A stretch of 64,000 nt of DNA from Phycisphaerales bacterium (lineage in GTDB: Bacteria > Planctomycetota > Phycisphaerae > Phycisphaerales > UBA1924): positions 622,266-686,265 of the forward strand of contig JAJDDD010000009.1 in the NCBI GenBank assembly GCA_029260495.1. Reading direction: 5' to 3'. Positions 38,252 through 46,867 of the stretch are shown here, in pieces. Positions within the stretch are counted from its first letter, which is position 1. The number at the start of each line of letters is the position of its first letter. Made by a program: the position numbers and the translations under genes. The notes under the pieces were generated by a model. It did no database searches. It was given only the letters and a program-made list of their open reading frames with translations, and was not told the DNA's origin.

Positions 38252-38270
38252 CTTGCTGCAAGCAAGTTTT
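38252..38270 (+). terminator. Weak terminator-like hairpin after the AraC gene
   Basis: A 5-bp stem (CTTGC with GCAAG, 5-base loop) directly after the AraC stop codon, followed by four T residues. It is short, so termination would be partial at best. Confidence 0.3.
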
Positions 38271-38367
38271 GAAATGAGCGAGATCCGTTGAGAAACGCCT
38301 GAGTCACACGATGGCAACTTCAGAAAACATCAGCAGCGCAGCTGCAACTGTAAAAAGGGAGACACGA

Positions 38368-38856
38368 ATGCTAAATACATGCATTTTCAGAACTGTAATT
38401 GGGGCAGCCCTCGTCACCACGGTCTCGTCGGCAACCGCAATCGCCGCAGCATCAGCCACATCAACATCGAGTTCAGTGGCAGGTGCGATATCATCGCCGA
38501 ACGCAGTGACCGGCACAGTGCGCCTGTCGAACGGATTACCAGCAGCCGGCGCACACGTCAGCTTACGGTTCGGCTCCAGCACAACAACTGCTGGCGGATC
38601 AGGTCAATACACGCTGGACGGTATTGATGGCGGATTTGCAACCGTAGACGCCACTTTCGTATCGGGCGGCGTGACGTTTACAGGCAGTGCATGGGTTAGC
38701 TTCCCGCCCGGAGGAGGCGCCACCGCGAACGCGGACATCACCGTGCGGGCTTTTCCAGTTGGTCCATTTCCACCGTTCCCACCGCTTGCGCCGATCGGTG
38801 ATCAAGTTATACCTTGGCCAATGGTCTCACCGATTGGCGACATGATTATGCCTTGA
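38368..38856 (+). CDS. Small exported protein with carboxypeptidase-regulatory-like fold
   Basis: A 162-residue protein. The signal peptide has the core VIGAALVTTVSSATAIAAAS. The body AVTGTVRLSNGLPAAGAHVS followed by GGSGQYTLDGIDGGFATVDA is the pattern of a carboxypeptidase regulatory-like (transthyretin-like) beta sandwich. The C-terminal 40 residues are proline-rich with a repeated IGD-x-xxP motif (APIGDQVIPWP, SPIGDMIMP), of unknown purpose. GGAG precedes the ATG at 38368. The gene lies between the AraC regulator and the large FG-GAP protein, in the same orientation. Confidence 0.68.
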   Translation: MLNTCIFRTVIGAALVTTVSSATAIAAASATSTSSSVAGAISSPNAVTGTVRLSNGLPAAGAHVSLRFGSSTTTAGGSGQYTLDGIDGGFATVDATFVSGGVTFTGSAWVSFPPGGGATANADITVRAFPVGPFPPFPPLAPIGDQVIPWPMVSPIGDMIMP

Positions 38857-38961
38857 CTGCAGTAATGTACTATCACCTAGTAAGGGGCAGAGAATACTTG
38901 TGCTTCATCACACGTTGTTATCGCCAAACCATGCATGGTGTTTCTAAAGGAACGATTCGTA

Positions 38962-41217
38962 ATGCAAAACAAGGCAGATACCCCGCGCAGTTGGCTGTCT
39001 TCTTTGGTCGGTATTATGCTACTGATATCGTTTTCCCGGGTTGCACAGGCCGAAGACATCTCTTTTGTGACACCAACAAGCTGGTCGCTTCAGCAACTAG
39101 CAGATGTTGATGGCGATGGCCGATCAGAAATTATCTGGTCTTCACCTTCTGCGATTGCCGCTTCTGCAATTGACTACCACATCATGTTTCTCGATGAACA
39201 CGGTGTCCCTCGCAGCAACACCGCGTTAACTCCGGTGTCAGACCGCTGGACTCTTGCGGGAGCGCGAGATTTCGATGGAAACACAACGGATGATCTTCTC
39301 TGGCACAATCCACTTGCGGGAAGAACCGGCATCTATCTTATGGACGGCGCTCATGCAACTTGGCGCCCAATTCGGCTTCCGAACGGCGACCCTGCAATAA
39401 TGGATCCAGCCTTTACTGTCGCCGCTCTTGGAGATCTCGAAGATGATGGTGAGGTGGATATCCTCTGGCGTCCCCCGGGCACCGGGTCTACGTCTGCCTG
39501 GAATGTGAGCGTAGACGATGCCGGAGCGATGCTCACAGAAGTAAAAACAATTGGATCCGGCCCAAGCTCTCAATGCTGGAAGTTAATCTCAGCGTCGGAC
39601 GCCGGCGGCGATGGCAAGGACGATCTCATCTGGTGGTCCGCATGTTCAGGTGTCGGATGGCTTTATGAGATGAATGGCGCAGCGATTATGAATAGCGTCC
39701 GTATCGATCCACCCCGGTCGGCCGATTTTCCAGATGAGCCTGATTCAACCTCATGGACGATGGTGGCGGCTGGAGATTTTAACGGCGACAAAAGAGCTGA
39801 TGCTCTGTGGAAGAGTGACCAACACGCCATTTGGCGATTGACCATTCTCGATCATGGAAACTTGCTTCGCTACGAGCATTATAAGTCCAACCATCCCGGG
39901 TTGGGTCATGCCGGCCAAGCTGTATCTGTTGGCGACATCGACGGTGACGGCCTCGCGGACATTGCGCTCGCTGCCGCCAGCGAAACTCCCGCAACAGTTC
40001 ATCGTTTTCTCCGACCGATTCGGGGAGCAGCGTTCTTTCCGGAGACGTTCCGCACGTCAAATGGCGCAGAGCTCAAGAACGGTTGGATTCAACACTACCT
40101 CTCGGATCCCGGAGTCAGGAGTCAGGCGAACGACGAGTTCGGGGCAATCCGTCAAGTTGCCGGGCTCACCCATGTGATGATTCACATCCAGGCTGGCAAA
40201 GACCTTAATTGGCCTCTCGCGACTGATTCGCAACTCGATGTTCTCGCAGCAATTCTTGATGATGTCGCGGCGAACGATCTCAAGCTCATCCTCTTCATGA
40301 ACACATGGTGCCAACTTACGGAAGAGCAGGTGATGATCGCCCAGCAACTCGGCGACCTGGACACCGAGAAGGGTAATCATGTGGGCGGGCACTGCGCCGG
40401 CGAATATGTGAACAATAGAAGGCTGCACTGGGACTGTGCCCCGTGTGTAGAGTATTGGCCATTTCCTTGTGGCAGCACGCCCCCCAGTTCGCCCGGAGAC
40501 AACATCGACCGAGTGATCCGGTACTACACGGAGATTCTCGATGGTCTTGATCAACGACTCGTTGACAAGGACGTAGTCGAATACCTGATGCTTACCGGTA
40601 ACCCGTTCGTTCCGTTTGGGGCGGAAACTAATCTCTTTCATCCGGATACCGCCCAATACATCAAGGACGATGTGGCTGCATTTTTCCGCGAAGTCATGCC
40701 AGACATTCGTGCAGTCACGGATTGGCCGGTCGGCATCCATCTTCAGGTTGGTAACATGCGGCAAGGTCCTCTGTATCTTGATTATGATTTCATGGAGGAG
40801 TGGCTCAATGTGCTTCCACTCGAAGGCGTCGATCTTATCGACATCACAATCCCGGCCTTCGTCGATGAAGAGGCTCTACTGGAAATGGTGCCTCGTTCGC
40901 AGCGACACAAGATCGTCTTCAGTGATCTGAAGGCCAAGTTTCACGATGGAATACCGAGCAGTGGTGTCTCTGATCCGGATGATGTCGAGATGCTTCCTCT
41001 TGCCGGCGTAATGCTCAAGGCGATCAAGAAAACGCACGCTGCGGGCGTCCGCGGCTGGTGGATGTGGCCGTATAAAGATTACTCTCCCGCCAGCCCAAAC
41101 CCCCCGCTGCGCGAGTATTCTGGTGTCCCAGGTCAAACCAACGGCAACAATAACGTGGGGTGGGATGAGGATGCCCTGGAAGTCATTTGGGGAGACCTTG
41201 GATTCAGAGATAGATAG
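38962..41217 (+). CDS. Exported FG-GAP-like protein with uncharacterised C-terminal domain
   Basis: A 751-residue secreted protein. The signal peptide core is WLSSLVGIMLLISFSRVAQA. Residues of about 35-370 hold VCBS/FG-GAP-like propeller blades (DVDGDGRSEIIW, DFDGNTTDDLLW, DAGGDGKDDLIW, DFNGDKRADALW, DIDGDGLADIAL), each ending in a W or L step typical of this variant. Residues 380-751 form a separate domain with alternating strands and helices (THVMIHIQAGKDLNWPL, LKLILFMNTWCQLTEEQV, WPVGIHLQVGN, GVRGWWMWPYKDYSP), which looks like a TIM-barrel glycosidase or similar. No family could be named. GC is about 47-48 percent in two 60-base samples, against 70 percent in proS. Confidence 0.75.
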   Translation: MQNKADTPRSWLSSLVGIMLLISFSRVAQAEDISFVTPTSWSLQQLADVDGDGRSEIIWSSPSAIAASAIDYHIMFLDEHGVPRSNTALTPVSDRWTLAGARDFDGNTTDDLLWHNPLAGRTGIYLMDGAHATWRPIRLPNGDPAIMDPAFTVAALGDLEDDGEVDILWRPPGTGSTSAWNVSVDDAGAMLTEVKTIGSGPSSQCWKLISASDAGGDGKDDLIWWSACSGVGWLYEMNGAAIMNSVRIDPPRSADFPDEPDSTSWTMVAAGDFNGDKRADALWKSDQHAIWRLTILDHGNLLRYEHYKSNHPGLGHAGQAVSVGDIDGDGLADIALAAASETPATVHRFLRPIRGAAFFPETFRTSNGAELKNGWIQHYLSDPGVRSQANDEFGAIRQVAGLTHVMIHIQAGKDLNWPLATDSQLDVLAAILDDVAANDLKLILFMNTWCQLTEEQVMIAQQLGDLDTEKGNHVGGHCAGEYVNNRRLHWDCAPCVEYWPFPCGSTPPSSPGDNIDRVIRYYTEILDGLDQRLVDKDVVEYLMLTGNPFVPFGAETNLFHPDTAQYIKDDVAAFFREVMPDIRAVTDWPVGIHLQVGNMRQGPLYLDYDFMEEWLNVLPLEGVDLIDITIPAFVDEEALLEMVPRSQRHKIVFSDLKAKFHDGIPSSGVSDPDDVEMLPLAGVMLKAIKKTHAAGVRGWWMWPYKDYSPASPNPPLREYSGVPGQTNGNNNVGWDEDALEVIWGDLGFRDR

Positions 41218-41281
41218 TCGCTCAGATCAACTCCCCTATTCCAAGACCTTACGTCGTATGCTTGGACACCTGCTTCGATTT

Positions 41282-44200
41282 TCAAAGCTCCGGCGCAAAC
41301 CCCCTTCTCATCGTGTTCTCGCTGCACGCGCGTGGCTCGACAAACTGCAGCAAATATTCCGCCCCCCCTGCTTTTGATCCGACGCCCGATATCCCGAACC
41401 CGCCGAAGGGTTGGCGGCCAACCAGCGCTCCCGTGATCGACCGGTTCAGATACAGGTTCCCCACGCGAAACTCGCGCTTCGCCCGCTCCAGATGGCTTGG
41501 CTTCCGGCTGAACACACCGCCCGTCAATTTGTAGGGTGAATCATTCGCGATTTCGAGCGCCTCATCGAAACTCGAAGCCCGAATCACCGCCAGCACCGGC
41601 CCGAAGATTTCCTCGCGCGCAATCGCATGGTCCGCCAGCACATCTGCAAAAACGTGTGGCCCAACAAAGGGCTTCCCTACACGCTCCTCCAGCCCCGCCG
41701 GCGCCTCCATCCCAACCACGCACCGCGACTGTTGTATCCCAAGCTCAATATAGCGCTCAATCTTCGCCTTCGCCTCAGCGTCAATCACTGGCCCAACATC
41801 CGTGCCGCGCTCCAAGGGGTCGCCAATGACCAGCGACTCCGTCGCATGCGCCAGTCGCTCCAGAAAAAGATCATGCGCCGAGTCCACCACAATCGCCCGG
41901 CTGCACGCCGAGCACTTCTGCCCCTGAAAACCAAACGCAGATTGTCGCACGCCCAGCACCGCTTCATCAAGGTCTGCGGATTCATCAATGATGATCGCAT
42001 TCTTCCCACCCATCTCGCACACAACCTTCTTCACAAAGGCTTGCGAGTCCGGCGTCCGCCCCGCCGCCTCGATGATGTCCAGCCCCACCGCCTTTGATCC
42101 AGTAAATGCAAGAATCGCGACACGCTCATCGCGCACCAGCGCCGCCCCCGTCGTCTCCCCCGGCCCCGGAACAAAATGCAGCGCCTCCGCCGGCGCCCCC
42201 GCGTCGTGCAAAATATCAACCAGAATCTTCGCAATCCCCGGCGTCTGCTCCGCCGGTTTCACAACAACAGTGTTCCCTGTCACCAGCGCCGCCGTCGCCA
42301 TCCCGCAGCAGATCGCCAGCGGGAAATTCCAGGGCGAAATCACCGCGGCCACACCCCGCGGCTGATGCCACACCTCATCAAGCTCCCCAATAAATCGCCC
42401 CAGCCGCCTCGGCTCAAAGAGAGGGACCGCAAGCCGCGCGTAATACTCACAAAAATCAATCGCCTCGCACACATCCCCATCCGCCTCGCGCCACGTCTTC
42501 CCCGATTCACGAATAAGAACGCCGGAAAGCTCATCCCGCCGATCGCGCATTACCTGCGCCGCGCGAGTGAGCACGCCGGCCCGCTCGCGCGGGTCAGCGT
42601 CGCGCCATGTCGGGAAAAACTCGTGAGCGCGTGTCACCGCTTCGTGCGCATCAGATGGTGTCCTGTCGTTCGCCACATCAGGGACGGCGCCGCGCGCAAT
42701 CGTTTGCGAAAAACGATCACGAACATCGGCGCGCGAAAAATCGCGCAAGGGTTCGGTGAAAAATGGACGCCCATCACCCACTCTATCTACCGCCGGCGTG
42801 AGCGAATGCCGCTCCGGCGCGCGCGCGTCAAGGTCGGCAATTTGAACAGTTCCGCCGCCCGTGCGCACGTGCAGGTCGGAATTTCCATCATCATCACCAT
42901 CGGCGCGCACATGCGGACTGGCCAAAAGCTCGTCCGTAGAGACGTTGTCAAGGAACCCCGCCCGCAGCCAGCTCTCATTGCTCGTATTCTCCAGCAACCT
43001 GCGCACAAGGTACGCCATTCCCGGAATCATCTCCCCCACCGGCACATACTCGCGAACACGCAGATTCATGCGCTGGGCCGCAGTTTTCAATTGATCCGCC
43101 ATCCCGTTGAGCATCTGCAGTTCGATCGCCTCGCGCGGCAGGCCGCGCCGATCCAGCCCCGCCAAAGCAGCCGCGATCGAGCGCACATTGTGCGAACCAA
43201 GACACAACTTCACCCCCCCCACCGCACCCGGCGCCCCCGGCGTCGCATCAAGAAAAATTTCACTCATCCGCTCAAAACAAGCATCCGTTTCGCGCTTGCT
43301 GGTCCACACGGGGCAAGGCCAGCCTTGTTCTTCGGCGTGGATGACTTCGTAATCCCAGTAGGCGCCTTTGACGAGGCGGACGGAGATGGTGCGGCCGGTT
43401 TGCTGGGCCCATTGGGCGAGGTTGCGGGCGTCGGCGTCGCCGGAGCGGAGGTAGGCCTGCATGGCGATGCCGGCGTGGAAGTCCACTTGGGCGCAGCAGC
43501 GTTTGAAAAGTTCGATGGTGAGGTCTTTGAGCTCGTGCTGCTCCATGTCGAAGTTGACGAAGACATTTTCATCCCGGGCGCGCTCGAGGATGGGGATGAG
43601 GCGGGACATGATGTCGGCGATCGCGCCTTCGGTGTCGATGGGGTCGCACTTGGCAGAAAGGGCGCTGATTTTTACGGAGACATTGACGCGGGGGAGCTCT
43701 CCGAGATGATCGCGCTCGAGATTGGGGCTGGCGGGCCAGTCATGTGTCGCGCCGGGGAGGTTGGCGACGAGGTCGAGGTACTTCTCCCGGTACATGTCGG
43801 CTTCGGCGTCGCTGACGCAGGCTTCGCCGAGGAGGTCTACGGAAAACGCGATGCCGTCGGCCCACTGCTTGCGCAGTTTGGCGACGGCGGAGGCGGCGTC
43901 GGTTCCGGCGATGAACTTGGCGGCCATGGACTTAATTTGCGAGGACATGGTTCCGGCGAAGAGCTTCTTGGCCATGCCGCCTGCGCGCAGGCCGACTTCC
44001 ATCCCTGGCGGAGGTTTGACGCCGGGCTGGGTGAGGTAATCGACAAGGTGGTCATGGACCGCTTCGGGGGTTGTCAGCGTGGGGAAGGCGTCGACGAAGC
44101 GGAAGAGCTGGACCTTGAATGCCTGATCCTGCATGGACCAGTCCATGAGCTTGTCGGACCAGAACTGTTTGGAGAGGAGGCCGAGCTTTTGATCGCGGGC

Positions 44201-44347
44201 GATGGCGAGCATTTCTTCGCCGATGGCGCGGATGCTGGTTTCATCGGTAGCGGGGCTTGATGGCGCTTTGGGCGCGGGCGCCGCAGGCTTGAAGGGAACA
44301 GACGCAGGGGCCTGCTGCTTGGGTGGTTTGCGTGAAAAGATAGGCAT
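41282..44347 (-). CDS. putA: Bifunctional proline dehydrogenase / P5C dehydrogenase
   Basis: A 1021-residue PutA that oxidises proline to glutamate. The FAD-dependent PRODH domain covers about residues 90-470 (VSVKISALSAKCDPIDTEGA, RLVKGAYWDYE). The NAD-dependent P5C dehydrogenase domain covers about 530-1010, with the catalytic region CEMGGKNAIII and FQGQKCSACSRAIV (active cysteine) and the C-terminal PFGGFGISGVGSKAGGAEYL. There is no N-terminal ribbon-helix-helix, so unlike enterobacterial PutA it is not a repressor. The first 35 residues are Pro/Ala-rich. The DNA strand bias flips sharply inside the PRODH-coding part, near 43.3 kb. Confidence 0.94.
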   Translation of the reverse strand: MPIFSRKPPKQQAPASVPFKPAAPAPKAPSSPATDETSIRAIGEEMLAIARDQKLGLLSKQFWSDKLMDWSMQDQAFKVQLFRFVDAFPTLTTPEAVHDHLVDYLTQPGVKPPPGMEVGLRAGGMAKKLFAGTMSSQIKSMAAKFIAGTDAASAVAKLRKQWADGIAFSVDLLGEACVSDAEADMYREKYLDLVANLPGATHDWPASPNLERDHLGELPRVNVSVKISALSAKCDPIDTEGAIADIMSRLIPILERARDENVFVNFDMEQHELKDLTIELFKRCCAQVDFHAGIAMQAYLRSGDADARNLAQWAQQTGRTISVRLVKGAYWDYEVIHAEEQGWPCPVWTSKRETDACFERMSEIFLDATPGAPGAVGGVKLCLGSHNVRSIAAALAGLDRRGLPREAIELQMLNGMADQLKTAAQRMNLRVREYVPVGEMIPGMAYLVRRLLENTSNESWLRAGFLDNVSTDELLASPHVRADGDDDGNSDLHVRTGGGTVQIADLDARAPERHSLTPAVDRVGDGRPFFTEPLRDFSRADVRDRFSQTIARGAVPDVANDRTPSDAHEAVTRAHEFFPTWRDADPRERAGVLTRAAQVMRDRRDELSGVLIRESGKTWREADGDVCEAIDFCEYYARLAVPLFEPRRLGRFIGELDEVWHQPRGVAAVISPWNFPLAICCGMATAALVTGNTVVVKPAEQTPGIAKILVDILHDAGAPAEALHFVPGPGETTGAALVRDERVAILAFTGSKAVGLDIIEAAGRTPDSQAFVKKVVCEMGGKNAIIIDESADLDEAVLGVRQSAFGFQGQKCSACSRAIVVDSAHDLFLERLAHATESLVIGDPLERGTDVGPVIDAEAKAKIERYIELGIQQSRCVVGMEAPAGLEERVGKPFVGPHVFADVLADHAIAREEIFGPVLAVIRASSFDEALEIANDSPYKLTGGVFSRKPSHLERAKREFRVGNLYLNRSITGALVGRQPFGGFGISGVGSKAGGAEYLLQFVEPRACSENTMRRGFAPEL

Positions 44348-44679
44348 GGCGGCGTAGTTTTCCTTGGCTCACATGGGACGGTTTGGTCGGTGATAGAACC
44401 GGGCGAAATCCTATCGCTGGTTGGAGGCTGGCGCCGAGCGTTTTTAGTCACCTAATTCCTGGAATCGTGATGGCGGGGGGTGGTGATCCTGGGCGGTAAG
44501 AATGGAAAGACCGGATGGGCGGATTGTGCGATCTCAAGGCCCGATATGTGCGTAAATACTGTATTCACACGTTGAACCAGAAGGCTGCTCGGGCGTCCAA
44601 CCGATCGTGAGCAACGCAGCCATTGCTTTTGCGCTGCCCAACTGACGAACCATCCTTCCCTTTCTTCGGAGGCCATCTG
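44348..44679 (+). other. 332-bp divergent gap between putA and the DUF4139 gene
   Basis: No coding frame of interest. It must carry promoters for both divergent genes. On the plus strand an AT-richer patch near 44541-44575 (GTAAATACTGTATTCAC) may hold the -10 of the DUF4139 gene. Just before that gene GGAGG lies 8 bases from the ATG. No palindrome or known operator was found. Confidence 0.35.
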
Positions 44680-46785
44680 ATGAACATCCGCACTGCCCTT
44701 ACTCTCTCCACGACCGCCGCTTTGACACTCGCAACCTTTGCCGGGACTTCGGCGTCAGTGTTCGCCGACGACGGGCTGCCACTACAGAACGTGACTCTTT
44801 ATAGATCGGGGGTTGGATTCTTTGAGCATGGGGGCATGATTGAGGGGGATCAGACGATCTCACTTCGTTTTGATGCGGACAAGGTGAATGACATTCTGAA
44901 GTCGTTGGTGCTGCTTGATTTTGACGGCGGGTCTGTCGATGCGGTTCGCTATTCCTCAAAGGAGCCGCTGCATCGCCGGCTGGAGAGCTTTGGGATCAAC
45001 ATTGCGGACAATCCTTCGCTGCATGAGTTGCTGGGGCGGCTGCGCGGCGTGGATCTTCAGGTGGTGACGGCGGAGGGGCCGGTGACGGGGACGGTGCTTG
45101 GCGTTGAGCTGCGTCCATCGGCGGCGCCCGGAACGGAGACAGTGTCCAACCTGCCGTATCTGACGCTGATTACGAATGGCGGGATTCGGACGATTTCGAT
45201 GACGACGATCTCGACGTTTGAGATTCTTGACGAGAAACTGGCGGAGGAGCTGCGGGCGGCGCTCTCAACACTGGCGCAGCATCGTGCGGAGCGGACGGCG
45301 GAGGTTGATCTTGTGTTCAACGGCGCGGGCGATCGGCACGTCGCGGTGGGGTATGTGCATGAGATGCCGGTGTGGAAGACGACGTATCGGCTGGTGCTTC
45401 CTGATGCGACAAATGCGTCGCCGCGCCTGCAGGGGTGGGCGATTATTGAAAACACGACGGATCAGGACTGGGAGGATGTGACGCTTTCATTGGCAGCGGG
45501 GCGTCCGATTGGATTTACGATGGATTTGCAGACGCCGCTCTTCTCGCCGCGGCAGAATGTGGCGGTGCCTGTGTTGGCGAACGTGGGGCCGCGCGTGTAT
45601 GAGCAGGGGCAGTTTGATTACTCGAAACTCGGTGGAAAATTTGAGGCAAAGGAACAGGATGAGTTACGACAGAACATGAAGAGTCGGCGCGTTGCGGGTA
45701 GTCGCTCGATGGACTACGATCGCGCAGAAGAAGCACAGTTGGGCGATATTTCGCTGCGCTCCGGCGCGTTCGCATCAATCCAAGGTGGCGTAAGCGCCTA
45801 CTCCCCCGCTGCGATGGCGACGGCGGGTGAGGTTGGCGAACAGTTTCATTATGAGCTGGATGCGCCGATCAGCATCGAGCGGCAGAAGTCTGCGATGGCG
45901 CCGATCATTAATGCGGATATCGAGGGGCGGCGGGTTTCGATTTACAACCATGTTTTTAATGCCAAAAACCCGATGCGCGGGGTTGAGCTTACGAATGATT
46001 CGGGGCTGCATCTGATGCCGGGGCCGATTACGGTTTTTGACGGGAGCTATTCGGGCGATGCGCAGATCGGGCATACCTCGCGCGGTGACAAGCGACTCCT
46101 GAGCTACGCGGTTGATCTTGACATGCGGTGCAGCAAAAAAGATTCCAATCGCGACCATATTACCAAGGTGATTATTCGTGACGGGCTGATTCGGGTGCGG
46201 CATGTTGGCGAGCAGACCGCGACATACACGCTGGGAAACCACGACGGGACGCGCGAGCGGACGGTGTTGGTCGAACATCCCAAGCAGGGCGGATGGAAGC
46301 TGAAGGACACGGAAAAGCCTTATGAAACGACGGAGCAGCTGTATCGGTTTGAGGTGGATGTGGCGCCTGACGATGAGAGCGAGCTGAAGGTGACGAGCGA
46401 GCGCGTGTATCACGAGCAGTTTGCGATGACGAGCATGGCGCTGGAGACGCTGCTTTCTTACTCGAAGAATGGGACAGCGTCGCGGGATGTGGTGGATGCG
46501 GTGCGCAAGGCGGCGGAGATTCAAGGGCGGATTAATATGCTGAAGGGCACGATTGCGGAGCTTGATCGTGAGCGTGATGAGATTTCGCGCGATCAGAGCC
46601 GGATTCGGGACAACATGGGGCGCATCAGCCGGGATACGGATCTTTACAAGCGGTACATGACGAAGATGAACGCGCAGGAGACGAGGCTTGAGCAGATGAT
46701 TGAAGAGCGCGAGATTGCTGTGAAGAAGCTTGGCGCGACGGAGCGCGAACTGAGCGCGTATCTGAATGATCTGGATATTGACTGA
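44680..46785 (+). CDS. Exported DUF4139-type protein
   Basis: A 701-residue exported protein with a signal peptide (residues 1-29, ending SVFADD). Its layout, LPLQNVTLYRSGVGFFEHGG near the start, the beta-rich segment VPVWKTTYRLVLPDA-like (MPVWKTTYRLVLPD) and NTTDQDWEDVTLSLAAGRPI, is that of DUF4139 proteins, relatives of the mucoidy-inhibitor A group. The last 110 residues form a coiled coil (IAELDRERDEISRDQSRIRD and onward). There is no catalytic motif, and the function is unknown. The start is ATG 44680, 8 bases after GGAGG. A hairpin follows the stop. Confidence 0.82.
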   Translation: MNIRTALTLSTTAALTLATFAGTSASVFADDGLPLQNVTLYRSGVGFFEHGGMIEGDQTISLRFDADKVNDILKSLVLLDFDGGSVDAVRYSSKEPLHRRLESFGINIADNPSLHELLGRLRGVDLQVVTAEGPVTGTVLGVELRPSAAPGTETVSNLPYLTLITNGGIRTISMTTISTFEILDEKLAEELRAALSTLAQHRAERTAEVDLVFNGAGDRHVAVGYVHEMPVWKTTYRLVLPDATNASPRLQGWAIIENTTDQDWEDVTLSLAAGRPIGFTMDLQTPLFSPRQNVAVPVLANVGPRVYEQGQFDYSKLGGKFEAKEQDELRQNMKSRRVAGSRSMDYDRAEEAQLGDISLRSGAFASIQGGVSAYSPAAMATAGEVGEQFHYELDAPISIERQKSAMAPIINADIEGRRVSIYNHVFNAKNPMRGVELTNDSGLHLMPGPITVFDGSYSGDAQIGHTSRGDKRLLSYAVDLDMRCSKKDSNRDHITKVIIRDGLIRVRHVGEQTATYTLGNHDGTRERTVLVEHPKQGGWKLKDTEKPYETTEQLYRFEVDVAPDDESELKVTSERVYHEQFAMTSMALETLLSYSKNGTASRDVVDAVRKAAEIQGRINMLKGTIAELDRERDEISRDQSRIRDNMGRISRDTDLYKRYMTKMNAQETRLEQMIEEREIAVKKLGATERELSAYLNDLDID

Positions 46786-46817
46786 TAGAAGCTTCGGAAA
46801 CGCTGGACGCGGTTGCG

Positions 46818-46848
46818 ATCCTCTCCACTGTTTGGCAGGGGAGAGGAT
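46818..46848. terminator. Bidirectional terminator-like hairpin
   Basis: ATCCTCTCC pairs perfectly with GGAGAGGAT across a 13-base loop in the gap between the convergent DUF4139 and AI-2E genes. There is no T-run on either side, so it may act as a stabilising or Rho-assisted end. Confidence 0.45.
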
Positions 46849-46867
46849 GGCGGCGCGCCGGAACGAG

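Noticed and set aside
42176-44260. 694-codon open frame antisense to putA
   Set aside because: A high-GC shadow: its composition changes exactly where the strand bias of putA flips, and it has no domain.
44541-44575. LexA-box-like TACTGTAT half-site
   Set aside because: The second half is not palindromic, so no SOS operator is claimed.
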